Positions 1-11,999 of a stretch of DNA of 64,000 nucleotides are shown piece by piece. A program made the position numbers and the translations under genes. The DNA is from Paramecium tetraurelia (lineage: Eukaryota > Ciliophora > Oligohymenophorea > Peniculida > Parameciidae), in assembly GCF_000165425.1 (NCBI RefSeq), contig NW_001799200.1, positions 248,178 through 312,177 of the forward strand. The letters are read 5' to 3'. The notes below the pieces were generated by a model that was not told the DNA's origin, ran no database searches, and saw nothing but the letters and a program-made list of their open reading frames with translations. The stretch's first letter is position 1. Each line of letters opens with the position of its first letter.

Positions 1-191
1 GATACAATTAACTAAATTTAAATACATTACATATTAAATCGTGAAATTAAATTAATGATTGATGACTAAAATGAAAATCAACTTAAACCTTAAATAGATT
101 TTATTAGTTTTGTCTTTTATATCTAATGAAAAATCAGTTATATCATTGAATTTTTCTTATTATTTATTAAAATAAAACATATTTGATTTAA

Positions 192-1135
192 ATGTTTGCA
201 AATAAGGAAACCTTTGAAGTTTATGAACAAGTTAAAGAAATTCGAAAAATTTACTCACAATTTAAGTAAAGCATTGTTGTTTAGCTTGAAAAACTAGAAG
301 TCTAGATTGAAAAAATGATTTATGAGTTTTCTCAAAGTAATTCTTCTATTGATCAAATTTATGATAACAAAATTGAAAATGAAAACACCTTACTAAATGA
401 GGATGAAATGCAATAACTGATTTCAAATTGGAATAAAGTATGTAATCAGAAAAATGTTGAATAGTGCCCTAAATTTAATCATCAATTAGTAAGAAGAGTT
501 CAGAAGACATTTAATCTATGGGATAAATAAATTTAAGAACTATTATAATTTAATCTCGAAATTATTCCAAGACATTCCAGTTTATAATATTATTTTGGTA
601 CTAACTCAAAATATCAAAGTATTAAAATTAATGAAAAATCTATAATTGAATAAACTCAAACTTAAAACCATTATTGTTTTGCTATTATTGAATAAAGATT
701 GAATTAAAATGAAACTAGTTCTATTTAATTCAAATTTCCAAAATTTATTGGAGACATTGGAGTTGGAATCTGTGATTAAAAAATCCTCAAATCTAAAGAT
801 TATAGGCCTCCTTTGAACGTTGTGAATAATGGATGTTTTGTTTGCTTTTAAGATTCATGTAAAATGATACATAATCATAGACACTATAAATACTGAATAA
901 GAAGAATTAAACTGGAAAACTAAAGGATTTCAATTTGGCGAAAAAGATGTTATCGAAGTTACTTATGAACCAGCTCTTAAAAGGGTCAGTTGGAAAAAAG
1001 TTTAAGTATTTATTTCATATATCTTAGAAACCTCTAGAAGGATATTCAATAATCTTAAAAAATGATAATAGAGAATTACATTTTTGCTGTATTGTTAAAA
1101 CATAAGGAGCAAAAGTCGAAATAATAACAGAATGA
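192..1135 (+). CDS. SPRY-domain protein with N-terminal coiled coil
   Basis: Read with TAA/TAG as Gln, this gives 299 residues in three exons joined by two 22-nt GTA...TAG introns (859-880 and 1006-1027). The first ~140 residues are charged and helical. From about residue 165 the sequence shows a SPRY/B30.2 pattern: a PKFIGDIGVGICDQ strand region, a N-N-G-C-F turn, then W-K-T-K-G-F-Q-F-G-E-K-D-V-I-E-V and a Trp-Lys pair before the C-terminus. SPRY domains bind proteins, often beside B-box or coiled-coil modules. No RING or B-box cysteines are visible, so its partner and role are unknown. The start is the first in-frame ATG after an AT-rich leader. The intron positions restore the SPRY frame exactly, which makes the model firm. 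Confidence 0.7.
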
Positions 1136-1299
1136 AAATTCAGAGCCATTTTTGTAAACATTAATTTACTCAACAATCATTTTATTAAATATCGTATATC
1201 TCTAATCAATTGATAATTATAATATGTATTTTTTGTAAATAATTTTGGAATAATATTGAAGAGTTAAATAAAAATAAAATTTATTTAGAATTAATAATA

Positions 1300-1801
1300 A
1301 TGAGATCATAAAGTCTTTTACTATCCCCTTAAAATTATTAGCTGAATCCTAATCTATTAACACCAACTTAGAAAAGATATATTTCACAATTATCAACCGG
1401 ATAAAATAAATCTAGTACATCTTAGACTGAGTTTATACTCAAAAAAAAAAAGGGAATTCTAACTGTATATCCCTTAGTTAGTTTCTGAAAAGTAAGAATA
1501 ATTTCAAACTGTTAATAACTACTATAATCCAAATAGTATAACCTATTTAAAACTTTCTGAAAGTCCTTAAAAAATTTTATTCAAAACAGGATATGAATAA
1601 TAAATAGAAATTAAAGAGTTGAATTAGGAAAATCAAAATTTAAAAGAGATTGTAAAAAAGTAAGAAGATTAATTACACGACTTAGGAAATATTTTAGAGT
1701 TAAATCAATAGCTTAAAGATAAATTATTATAATTACAACAAGAAAATGATATACTACTTTAAAAGAAAGAGCAACATCAAAAAAATTCTCAAAATGTATG
1801 A
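1300..1801 (+). CDS. Small coiled-coil protein, unrecognised
   Basis: A 157-residue product in two exons with one 28-nt intron (1465-1492). The first half is Ser/Thr/Gln/Asn-rich and low in complexity. The last ~75 residues form a plain heptad-type coiled coil rich in Glu, Lys, Gln and Leu. I recognise no family. It lies 164 bp after the SPRY gene on the same strand and converges with the coiled-coil gene on the other strand. In-frame Gln codons are mostly TAA/TAG, as in its neighbours. Confidence 0.55.
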
Positions 1802-1972
1802 CTTTAATTAAATTAGATTTTAATACTAAAATGACTTAGTAATGATAAGCAAATACTAATATATATATCTAATTCTTAATCTTATTTTAAAGTATCTTTA
1901 AAGAATACTAATTCATAATATAAATTATGTATAAACTAAATTAATACTGCTTTCTACAAAGGATGTGCAAAC

Positions 1973-3016
1973 TCATATTTTTTTAACTAAAATTTTAACT
2001 TCTTCTTAGTTCGATGAGAAGGGATTTTCTTTAAATTTTTTTATGAATTGTAGAAATGTGTTAGTTTAATTCCACATTTGATCTATCTCAATCTGTTTTG
2101 ACGAAAGAATTCCATCTAATTTTATAGTTTCTTCCTTCAGTTTAAACGTTTGAATTCTTTCTATTTACAACTCATTTTAGCATTTAGAAAATTGTTCTTA
2201 AGTTTTAATTATATCTTATCCCTATTTTTATAAATCATTTTTGCATTTTGAAAGTTCTTCTTTCAACTGAATTTTATATTCTCTTTCTTTGGATAAATCA
2301 TTTTGGCATTTAGAAAGTTCATCTTTAGTTTTAATTACATCTTATCTTTCTTTTTATAAATTGTTTTTGCATTTTGAAAGTTCTTCTTTCATTTTAATTA
2401 TATTTTCTCTTTCTTTGTATAAATCCTTCTGGCAATTAGAAAGTTCATCTTTAGTTTTAATTACATTTTATCTTTCTATTTATAACTCATTTTTGCATTT
2501 TGAAAGTTCTTCTTTCATTTTAATTATATCTTCTCTTTCATTTTATACATCATTTTGTTGGGAATAAAGGCTTCCTTTAATATGTATTATAGGAGGTTTT
2601 ATTTCTATGAATAAATCATTATTGTATTTTGAAAGGTCATCATTATTGGTTTATTATCTATAATTTAGACCCTCCTTACAATTTTCTTATTTTATTTTCG
2701 TTGGTTGTTCAAGATAAAAATAATTAGAATGCATATAATTATTATTAATAGAATTAGGGTTATTTTATCTAGTATCTCTATTTTCTGTTTCGATTTAATG
2801 AGTTTTCTGAGTATATTAATTTAACTGAAGGTTATCATCTTATTTTAACTTATTATTCTCTCTGATTTGGCTTGACTTTGAGCGAACATCATTTTGGTTA
2901 TTTGAGAATCTTTTTTAGATGCCAAAGTGTTGACCTACATAGAATAATATTATACCTTAATTTGGATTTATTTCTAATCGTTTCTGTTAACAATTAATTG
3001 GACTCTTCTTATTCAT
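1973..3016 (-). CDS. Coiled-coil protein built of 22-residue repeats
   Basis: The minus strand encodes 340 residues in two exons with one 21-nt intron (2935-2955). Residues ~1-130 are Asn/Gln/Ser-rich. Residues ~150-270 carry about eight copies of a 22-residue unit of the form E-L-S-K-C-(K/Q)-N-D-L-Q-K-E-R-(E/Q)-D-(V/I)-I-K-(M/T)-K, visible in the DNA as a ~66-bp repeat from about 2190 to 2560. Each unit keeps one Cys. The repeat predicts a long parallel coiled coil, as in ciliate cortical or basal-body filaments, but no named family was recognised. The open run at 2289-2567 on the plus strand is only the antisense shadow of these repeats. Confidence 0.65.
2190..2560. repeat. ~66-bp in-gene tandem repeat
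   Basis: About six clear, imperfect copies of a 66-bp unit lie within the minus-strand coiled-coil gene. Alternate copies resemble each other more than adjacent ones, which suggests a two-unit (132-bp) period of duplication. The period is a multiple of three, so copy number can change without breaking the frame. Confidence 0.7.
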
Positions 3017-3194
3017 ATAATTCTAAATAATTTGCTGATTAAACTTATGAAAATTTTTAATTAAATAGCAATATAATTTATTTCTATTATATTATAAATG
3101 ATTATTAATTAGGATTGATAGGAATTAGAATTTATATAATTGTTTAAATGTCATAATAAAATTAAATATATTAGGTAATTTAAATAAATGTGAA

Positions 3195-4047
3195 TCATTT
3201 TTATATATTGATTTTCTTTTTCGATTTATCCTAAAAAGTTATGTTATATGGAATATTTAGACAGTCTTCACAAGAACACAAGTCTCCACAAGCCTGTCCT
3301 CTTTTTAAACATTCGCAATATTTTTTTTAACATCCTGTAGATTTACATTTACACCCATAACTAATTTACAAAGATAGTAATTCGTTTGCTGGAACATTTT
3401 TATCCCTGTTACATTTTTTAAAAACGTAATTAATAGCAGCTTCTCTTTCTTCTGAAAACAAATCGCAGTTTTTGCAATCTTTGCATTAACATTCATCCAT
3501 ACACATTCTGCCACTATGAAAACATGTACAGTATCTTTTTAGGCAACTACTTTAAGAACAATTACATGGCTATATTTCTGATGCTTTATAAAGATTAGTT
3601 ATTGTTTTTATTTTAATCTAATTTTTTGGTTATGAATGCTTTTATTATTAGATTGTTTTGTTTAGGTTGATTTAACTTGTTTAATTCTAGAATTATGGTT
3701 GTGGTATATCTTGATCATTCTCAATTTTTATAGGGTTGTCGGGATACTATTAATGAGGATTTTGAACAATATTAGAAACATATGAAAGATAAGACAAAAA
3801 TGGGTCATCTGGCATAACAGGATGATAGACAAACCAAGATTTATAATAATCATTTGTATGTTATTGTTAAATGTTTGGCATAGGAAAACTATTGTTATTT
3901 TCTTGTATTTTACGTATTTGGTTATATATAAAAGACAGGGCCATATTATATATTATTTTGTTAAGGAGTTTGTGGCTAATTTTTTGTTGATTGTTGCTAT
4001 TATTATTAAAGTTCTTGATTGTTTTAAGTAGAAACCTACTTATTCAT
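3195..4047 (-). CDS. Tesmin/TSO1-like CXC (CRC) domain protein, LIN54-like
   Basis: A 275-residue protein in two exons with one 25-nt intron (3889-3913). The N-terminus is poly-Gln and Pro/Asn-rich. The C-terminal ~120 residues hold two cysteine clusters typical of the CRC domain: the first begins P-C-N-C-S-Q-S-S-C-L-K-R-Y-C-x-C-F, the second reads C-K-C-K-S-T-G-C-Q-K-K-Y-C-E-C-L, with a short linker between. In animals and plants such domains (LIN54, TSO1) bind CHR-like promoter DNA, using a Tyr in each cluster, and belong to DREAM/MuvB cell-cycle complexes; both Tyr are present here. The protein is probably a nuclear regulator of cell-cycle or meiotic genes; that role is inferred from the family. 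Standard-code ORFs in this region are shadows. Confidence 0.85.
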
Positions 4048-4156
4048 TACAGAAAATAATTAATCAAATGATTACAATTGAATTAATTGGTGTATTGAGG
4101 AAGGAATTCAGAACACAAAATTTGATCTAATATATGTATTTTAAAAATATTCTATA

Positions 4157-5056
4157 TCAATCTCTGTCGAATAATCTGTCCAAAAAGCTCTTTGTTTTCT
4201 ATTATTATTATGGTTGTTTTGTTTATGGCAATTAGGCTTAAGGTTTGGTCTAAAAATATGATTATTTAAAAATACTTAAGCTTAAGGAGGCAATCTTGGT
4301 GAAACAGTTTAACCCAAAGGCAATGATCCAGGAGCATAAACAGGAGGACGAACAGTTTAGACTGGGATTGATTGAACCAATGGCTATTAGACGACTGGTT
4401 ATTGAACGTATTAAACTGGTTGTTAAACAACTTAGACTGGTTATTAAACAACTGGTTAAGCTACAACTTATTAGACTTGTTGGGCTGGTTAATGAACAAC
4501 TTATCTTTCAACTGGATAATATTCAACTCTTTCTTAATATCTATCTACTGGGACATATTCTAATATGGATAGGATTATTATTAATACCTGTGTATTTTTC
4601 TTAGAATACTTATGGAACATATTCTGTTTAGTATTCCACTGCATAATAATCTGTCACATATCTTTCTCTTGGAACTTGAATTTTTTATCTTACTTCTTCA
4701 TATTCCAATACAGTCTTTTCATATGGGACATATTCAATTCTGCTTTCTCCCTTAATTGGTTATGCAGCAACAACTGGTTGAGCAACAACAGATTGTGTTA
4801 CTACTGGTTGTTAAACAACTGAAGGAGCATAGACAGGTTGTTAAACAACAGGAGGAGCATACACTGGTTATGCTACAACAGAGGGTTAATAAAGAGGTTG
4901 AGAATATCTCAATGGTGATGAAGTGAGAGGTGGACCATAAGTCACTGGAGCAGGAGCATATTAAGGAGCAAATCCAGGTTGGAATTATGTTGGTTAGTAT
5001 GGTGGACCTTATTTTGGAGCTTAAGGTGGATGATGTGAATTGGGTACGTTGCTCAT
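4157..5056 (-). CDS. Alveolin-like cortical (epiplasm) protein
   Basis: The product has 281 residues in three exons, with introns of 28 nt (4560-4587) and 26 nt (4250-4275). Residues ~1-105 are Pro/Gln/Val/Tyr-rich with repeated Q-P-V-Y-A-P-P-V-V-Q units. The core (~110-180) has short charged repeats around V-P-Y-E-K, E-E-V-R-Q-K-I-Q-V-P, E-Y-V-P and Y-Y-P-V-E, the alternating charged/hydrophobic pattern of alveolins (IMC proteins) that form the membrane-skeleton under alveolar sacs. The tail returns to Q-P-V-V-Q repeats and ends in a basic segment. It is expected in the epiplasm. The 26-nt intron is preferred over read-through because splicing gives a tidy charged C-terminus. Confidence 0.8.
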
Positions 5057-5147
5057 TATTATGATAAATAAATTTATTTAGAGATTAAAAAGATATAATT
5101 TTATGAATAACAAAATAGTGTCACTTTTTATTTAATTAATAAAATTA

Positions 5148-6639
5148 TCAATCAAAGAGACAGCATTCTTTAATTTAATTTCTAAAATTGGAGTTCCTAC
5201 CTTTAACTAATTCCACTCTTAAGAAGAAATCCCCTATTTTTATTTCTGAATTATTTTTCAATAAAATTTAATTTGATTCCTTCTTCCTTTCTGATTACTC
5301 AACTGTTTAAAGGCTCACCCAAGTTCCATTGGCTGAATCTCTATCTTATAGTCCATCCGAAATCACCCAAGATTGATATCTAACAATATTATATAGAAAC
5401 CTTTTTACTAAGCTGAATATTTAATCCTGCATTATTTTCTAGAAATGGTGTTTGAGTTGATCTTTATCGTATTATCCGCTCCTCTTCCTATGCTGAATTC
5501 ATCACTATCCTAATTAGATTTCCCAACAAGAATATATTATTGCTTATTTGAATCAAATCCTTAACCAGAAAATTTAATTCCTAAAATTGGAACATTATAT
5601 TCTTTTAAAATATTATAAAGGTCTTTAAACCCCATATTCGTTACATCCTCTTCTAATTGCTGAAATTCTAATTGTTTTTATTTATCTCCTAAATGGATTT
5701 CGTGTTTTTATAACAATTTCAAACAAGACAAAGCCTTCAAAGTTTTGTAAAATTATTAATCTATCTCTTTTGAATTTATTTTATATGTCTCATTCAAAAC
5801 AATGTTAAAATAAGTTTCACTCCCTATACTAAATTTATTGTCATAAGATAATAAATATGGCTCCTATCTGAATACTCTCAGATAAGTTCCAAATATACTT
5901 CCTAAATCTTAAATGTAAGCATTTTTTGGTTCCCTATTTATAAATTTTAAAATACTCTAAAAATTAACTTATTTTATGCTTGATACATCTTGATAAATTA
6001 ATGTATTTCAGAGCTAATTTATATTTTCTCTCTAAAATTTAATTTTTTCTGAAGTAATCTTTACAAACTATTTTACAATGAATCCTTGAGATTGCACGAT
6101 CATCTGGTAATACTAATCAAATTATTATTTTAATTCTACTTATATCATTAGGAATGAGATCTGGATTTTAGTTTCGATGAGATCTTCCTATTAAAATATC
6201 TTTAGAATTAGTATTTTTTTAAGAACCAATAAGTCTATAAAAATCCTTATTATAATTACCCAAATTCGTTAATAATATATTCATTATTAACATTTGTATT
6301 TCTTAATGAAGTAACTTTGATGTGTGGTTATTCTTAATCCCAATGATCATTTTATATTGGCTCCGTGCTCTTTTAATAATATTTTTAAAGGTTTAATTTT
6401 TAGCTATGCTACTTTCTACATTTTTACCTAGGTGAATGTCTTTCTCTTCTACGAGGTTATCTCATCTCTGCTATTATTGCCATGCCTCTTGCATCAAATT
6501 CAGCTATTCTATTAAATGCTGGATTATCAATAAAAAAAAATTAATCCAATTCTGATGCATATATCTATAATTGAAATAAGGTAAATTGAAGATTTATCCC
6601 GTTTAAATTTTCATTGTTGTTTGTATAATCATTATTCAT
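5148..6639 (-). CDS. Tandem FHA-domain protein
   Basis: A 454-residue protein in six exons; five introns of 24, 25, 27, 22 and 29 nt restore one frame. Two forkhead-associated domains are visible. FHA1 has D-I-L-I-G-R-S-H, A-I-S-R-I-H-C and D-L-G-S-I-F-G-T-Y. FHA2 has E-F-S-I-G-R-G-A-D-N-T, T-I-S-R-K-Q-C and D-S-A-N-G-T-W-V. These are the G-R, S-x-x-H (or S-R-K) and N-G-T positions used to bind phosphothreonine. FHA2's usual His is replaced by Gln and FHA1's N-G-T by F-G-T, so binding may be altered. No kinase or BRCT domain is fused. It is probably a phospho-dependent adaptor; its pathway is unknown. Confidence 0.75.
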
Positions 6640-7255
6640 TTATTATAATATTGTAAAATAAATAATGAATATTAATGATAAATTTATTATTCTAACACTT
6701 TAAAACTATAAAAATGAAAAAATTCCCTTGATTTATAGTGAAATCATTTTCACTATTTCAATTCTAATTGTTCCATTCAATACTTTCTATTTAATTGAAG
6801 GCTTAATTTAAAAATTAAATCATTTCTATTTCCCTCCAAATAAGCTATGTTATCCATTATGTAATAATCGTCAGAATATTAGCATAATCATCAATTATTT
6901 TAACAACTATCATTTTGTTTATTCATCATTATAAATTAAATTATTGTTTGAAAACTTTCTCTCTCTCATTCATATATACAAACTAATAAGAAATCATTAT
7001 AAAATTTATAGTTGTGGTTAACAAATTTAAACTTAAATAAAATAACAATCAATTAAGAACTACTTCTATTTTTTTGTTAACCCAAATTTACTGATATCAA
7101 TTAATCTCTTAATTTGCAATCTATAACTTCGTGTTAGATAATGTATAAATTTAATTATATTCTCATTAATTTAATAGGTTTTCTAAAACCAGAAAGAAGG
7201 AATTTTAGGTTTAGATAATTTTGATTCTTATTCAATTTTATTTTATATTTAAACA
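6640..7255. other. Intergenic, divergent promoters
   Basis: 616 bp between the divergent FHA and propeller-like genes, very AT-rich. A short minus-strand reading frame of about 50 codons near 6760-6915 is open but has no recognisable content. I see no other gene here. Confidence 0.5.
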
Positions 7256-8358
7256 ATGGATTAATATATAGGATTTCAACTAGATTTAACTTCATTTAAT
7301 TCAATTAAGCAAATCGTTTAGATGAAAGATGGGTATGTCGTTTTTGGAGAACAATAAGTTGAATAAAAATTAAGTATTCATTTTATGTATCAAAGGATCT
7401 GTTTCATTATCAATGAGTAATTAAAAGCTTCTTTATTTCGAAATAAAGAATGGAGAATGTATTTCTGAGAAACCTTATTAAATTGGACAGGGATTGGCAG
7501 TACTGTCAAATATTATAGCAAATGAGAATCACATTCTAGCTTTAATTTCTCGTTAGGGTAATAGAAGTTTAGTACAATTCAATCCAAAAGAGCACACAAA
7601 CGTTCATTTAATTCCCAGTCTACCCTACAAACAGTATAATAATAATAATTAGATATTAAATAGATTGTGAGTCTAATTATAATGTTTATTCCTTTCAAGA
7701 TAGAGTGACATTGATCGAACTTTATAAATTACAAAACTCAATATATTTAGAGTGTTTGAATTACCCAGACGGATACCATACTGGAAAGAAATTTAAAAAA
7801 GCAGAGCAAATTTAAACCTTAAAAATTTACAATACTAATCATATTTTGATTTTAGCAGATGAAGAATTCTATTTATTTGATGGGTCTGGAGACTTATTTG
7901 CAATCAACATATAGATGCCATCGGAATTTAAATTAAAATTTATAATAGAAATCAAAGATCAATATGTTTTAGTCATGAAAGATCGAATGGACAAATTTTA
8001 TAAATTTTGCCATAAGGAACATGAAATAGACTACTTCAGTACCTTTAAATGCTAAGAATTGATAGATGGATAATTTGATGTTCAAACAACAAAAAAATAA
8101 TCAATCAACCTTTCAAAGCTTAATGATGATTATTACATATGGATTAGTACAATATATTAATGCGAGGATAATTAAAACAAATTATTTGTAAATGTTTTTA
8201 AGATTAGCATTGATAAAGAACCATCATTAATATCAAGTTATGAATTATGGAAGAGTTAAGAAATAGGTTTTATATAAAAGGATGAATTTGTACATGAATA
8301 TTTATTGTTTAAAGATGAACAAGTCATTAAAGCCTTTTGTATTAATCAACTTAAATGA
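7256..8358 (+). CDS. Unrecognised protein, possibly beta-propeller
   Basis: 353 residues in three exons, with introns of 22 nt (7374-7395) and 19 nt (7634-7652); the second is at the lower size limit. The sequence is rich in short beta-strand patterns with aromatic residues every 40-50 residues (for example H-I-L-I-L-A-D-E-E-F-Y-L-F-D-G), which suggests a propeller, but no WD or Kelch signature repeats clearly. No signal peptide or membrane span is visible. An unrelated intronless gene at 32.2-33.5 kb has a similar look. The function is unknown. Confidence 0.5.
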
Positions 8359-8699
8359 TTATTATAAATATGAAACATAAATTTCATAAGTAATATACCA
8401 ACTATTATTATTATATTATTTTCAAGATTCTGGTATTTTTAAGATTTCTTTTCTGAATTCTTGTTAATAATTAATAAATATATTAGTTGTCAGAAAAAAA
8501 CACTAAGTTAGTTCAAATTTAATCCAATATATTCATTATTAAATAATTTTCTACAATCAACTCTGAGCACATTGATCTAATGGCCTGAACTTACTTCCAA
8601 ACAGCATTAAATAATATAGCAATTATTAAATTCTAAGTTAAAGAATGAGATATTCATAAAATTTGGTTTTATTAATTGTTAGAAGAATATAAATTAACA
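8359..8699. other. Intergenic
   Basis: 341 bp, AT-rich; I see nothing that looks coding or structured. Confidence 0.45.
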
Positions 8700-9374
8700 A
8701 TGAATATTAAAGAATTAAGCTCATTTATCAAAGAATATGATCTTAAGCTTACTTAAAAGCTAGTCAAATACTTAGTGATAATTGGAATATCAGCTATGAA
8801 AAGCAAAACGTAGGATATATCAATTGAAACGATTAAACTAATTGCGAGTATTTTTGAATTTAACAATTAGGCTCTTGTAAATAATAAAAGTTGAAGAAAG
8901 AAATGGCTACTTTAAAAGAAAAAGTAATCAATATTTAATAGTCAATTACCCCAAGAATGGGAAATTGCAATTTTTCTGAAGATAAATAATTAAGAATTTC
9001 AAAAAGCCCATTGATCTAATCAGAATATTCACCTATTTAGAAGAAAAAGGAATAACCTAGTAATAAGACGAAAAAAGCTATATCGGTTTAAGATTAAGAT
9101 TTCAATTTTTAATCGTTAAATTTGAAAAATAAAAGTAATCAACTCAGTAAAAAATTGGAATAATAAAATAAATAAACATAATCTTAAAAAGATAATTAAA
9201 ATTGCTATTAATCATCAATGAGAATAAATTTAGATTAGATTGCCAATAATTTTCTGAGATCTCCTTTAATCCAAAATCCGTTGACAATAAGAAACTAATC
9301 TTAATAAAATGAACTCTAATGTATAAATAATAATATTGATAGATTTCTTTTAGAATACATGGAAATAATTTTGA
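8700..9374 (+). CDS. Q/S-rich protein, unrecognised
   Basis: 210 residues in three exons, with introns of 20 nt (8877-8896) and 22 nt (9321-9342). The first ~60 residues are helical and hydrophobic/charged; the rest is Gln/Asn/Ser/Lys-rich and probably disordered. Using the second intron ends the protein at 9374, 20 bp before the stop of the convergent Myb gene. Reading through it would overlap that gene by about 100 bp, so the spliced form is preferred. No domain was recognised. Confidence 0.5.
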
Positions 9375-9393
9375 AATTTCATGATTAAATGTT

Positions 9394-10906
9394 TCATTTA
9401 TTATTATTAGGTGTTACTAAGAAATTATCTAAATCTAGATCTTTCTTGTATTTTTTAAATGCACTTTGAGTGTATCCAAATTTAGAGCTAGATGATTTAG
9501 TAAAATCTTTAGTTGCTTCTGCAAAATCAATATTGATATCTAAATTAAGATCATCTCCTTAAAGATATTTTTAAGAGTTTGCATCTAAATATAAAGAATA
9601 ATTCTAAACCTATGTCTTATTTAAGCTTTTCTAAATATTGATCATAGTCTTAATTATAAATCACAGGTTTTATCAAAATGATAGGTGTGAAACTAGAATT
9701 ATTATTGATAGTCTCTTTAAGATATGTTTCATTTTACTGTTCTTTCGAAATTGATTTTTAAGAAGTACTCTTTATTATTTGATCTGAAATTTAGTTCTAT
9801 ACACTCTAAATTGAATTTTAAGATTCTTGATAACAATTTTATGAAGATTCCTTTTATAAATGAAATAGATACATTTTCATCTGATTAAAATTAAAATCTA
9901 TCATAGATTATTTTAAAGACTGGACCCTACTTAGTCCTTATAATCATATCAAGATCATCTTCGTCATTAAATTTCTATAAGCATTATATGAGAAATAATT
10001 ACAATTTTTTTTCTTGAACTCTAACGAATTGATCTCTTTATTGGAATTTACACACTATTGTCACCCATTTTATAAAAACTAGAATACGAGTCATCCTCTT
10101 CATCATCATCTTCAATAATATTTTTTCTTTTCTTTAAATTCAATTTTCTTGATTTTAATTTATTTTCCCTTTGTCTAGTATAAAGTCCGCTTAATATAGT
10201 ATTTGAGAGTAATACTTAAAATCCATAATTTTCTCTATCAATTATTTGAATTTTTCCTCATTGAATTGGATAATTAATGATTTTTGTTTAGATTATGCAA
10301 ATTCAAGTATGGAATCTTATAATCCTTTGCAAGCTAAACATAACTTTTTCATATGATCATCCTTCAGTTCAGATGGATTTTTTTCAGCTAGTATGAAGAT
10401 CTTGGACAAAACACCTGGCTTTATGTCCTTGATCTATTGGGTACACTTTTCTTTGCTAAATATTTATTTACGTTGATTACTGTTTTTATCGCCAATCATT
10501 TTATTTATGCGTCTTAAACTTCTTCTTAAGGTTGAATAAAAATGATTTTTAATTGCATTATCCGTTCGACCTGGAAGCAATTTTGCGATTTCTGCCTTAA
10601 CATCTTTAAATCTGCAATTATTACCCATTTGTTTCCATGTTCTCTATGTGCCAGAAAGATTATTTTCTCTTCATTTTCACTCCAAGGATCTTTATTGATT
10701 GTTGGGTCCAAATGATTATGATATCTTTCTCTGCATTATTTACCAGATCGACCAAATAAACCATATATTTCTTTCATTTTTTCAGCCACAGTTGTCCATT
10801 TCTTAATCCCATATTGCTTTACTAAGTGAAGAATGGCTAGATCTTCCTATTCATTTATTTATTGATATCATAATACTTTTTAATTCCACGCTTTTCTATC
10901 AGTCAT
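9394..10906 (-). CDS. R2R3-Myb DNA-binding protein
   Basis: 450 residues, with six introns of 30, 29, 26, 28, 22 and 25 nt. Two SANT/Myb repeats occupy residues ~5-58 and ~62-108. The second is classic: W65-S-E-N-E-E, G-N-K-W84[19 protein letters not shown]. The first has a short insertion (K-E-I-Y-G-L-F-G) before R-S-G-K-Q-C-R-E-R-Y. This matches c-Myb/plant R2R3 factors that bind AACNG-type sites. After it come a Lys-rich segment with a long acidic run ([10 protein letters not shown], ~residues 240-250), then Ser/Gln-rich sequence. It is probably a nuclear transcription factor or nucleosome-interacting protein. The 61-codon standard-code ORF at 10526-10711 is part of this gene broken by an intron. 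Confidence 0.88.
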
Positions 10907-11026
10907 ATATAAATATTAATAAATACTGTTTCGACATATTATAATCATAAAGCTGTTGTATTTTTTATTAATCTGCCACCTGTTTACTTCTTAAACCCAT
11001 ATCGTTCACTAGTTTTATTTATATAT

Positions 11027-11999
11027 TCATAAATACAGCATTTTAGTCCATTATCCATGTACTTTCTCAGGCAATTCTATTTTTTATAATGGAACTGGCC
11101 AAGCCAAGTTAGGTTATGCTAAAAATATTCTTATGTGACTTACATATTTTTCCATATTTTTATTATTGCTGCAATAAATAATCTATTTCTCTATCAATCC
11201 TTTATTCGTCATATTCTTCTGGTTTTTATTTCAAAGTTTATCTTTTTTCTATCTCAATTTATGCGAAAATTCCTCTTTAATATGCACTATCTCGACTCTA
11301 AGTTTTTACAAAAGAAGGCCCAGGGATATTTTTCTGAACCATGTTAAAATCATAAAAGTCCTTACTACAAACAGGCTAAGCAGGCTTACTTATTTGTGGA
11401 CTCTTTGGAAATTCAATTGGATTCGTAGCTGTAATATAAAGAGATTAATATACGCCTGGACCTGGAGTTTTTGTCTTGTTTAATTGAATTTTCTAAATAC
11501 TGTTTTATAATAATAATCTCTATGAGGTCCTAAAAATCCACTATTCATAGAAGATGATGGTTTGACATGTTTTGTGATTTCTCGAAACTGTTTGATGAAG
11601 CCCTAATCAGCTTACAAATTCAATTTAAAATTCTTTAGTGGTTCTCTTTTTGCAAATCTCCTATCATCTGCTGTTACAGCTCTAGAATTGAGACCTAAGA
11701 TAGATGTTGTAGAAAACTAATAACAATAAATTTTATTTTACTTAAAGTCTCTTTGAACCTGATGTGTACAACACTATTTGTTAACCTTTAAGAAAATTTA
11801 ACTTCTTGTCTTTTCCAACTAATTTACCTGTGGAATCTCTTTCCTACAAAAATGGTTTAAAGTTCTAATTATTTAAGAGATCTTCTTTGCTTGTGAAAGA
11901 CTGTGTTTCAAATTCGAATTCTTGAGAACTTGGTGCTTTAGAACTCTATGCATCTATCACAAAATCGCTTGGGTTAGATTCATTAATCAGTTTTTACAT
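11027..11999 (-). CDS. PG-rich repeat protein (STPGR/SHIPPO-like)
   Basis: 298 residues in four exons with introns of 25, 26 and 25 nt. The middle has K-T-P-G-P-G-V-Y (near residue 160) and N-I-P-G-P-S-F-V (near 200), matching the P-G-P-x-x-Y/F core of sperm-tail PG-rich repeats found in axonemal microtubule inner proteins and ODF3-like proteins. Only two copies are seen, so assignment is tentative. The C-terminal ~90 residues are charged, helical and Gln-rich. A ciliary or cortical microtubule location would fit. The start lies 186 bp from the divergent start of the next gene. Confidence 0.55.

Noticed and set aside
2289-2567. A 92-codon plus-strand ORF with repeated Ser/Phe/Leu units.
   Set aside because: It is the reverse complement of the minus-strand coiled-coil repeats, which have better composition and a complete gene model.
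3822-4031. A hydrophobic plus-strand ORF resembling a membrane protein.
   Set aside because: It is antisense to the Gln-rich N-terminus of the CXC-domain gene; runs of TAA/TAG Gln codons read as hydrophobic residues on the other strand.
4266-4822. Several overlapping ORFs of 60-100 codons on both strands.
   Set aside because: All are out-of-frame readings of the Q-P-V-V repeats of the alveolin-like gene.
6250-6640. An ankyrin-like phrase (L-K-I-L-L-K-E-H-G-A-N-I) near the start of the FHA gene.
   Set aside because: It lies in a frame that cannot be joined to the FHA domains, while removing 24- and 25-nt introns gives a continuous frame without it.
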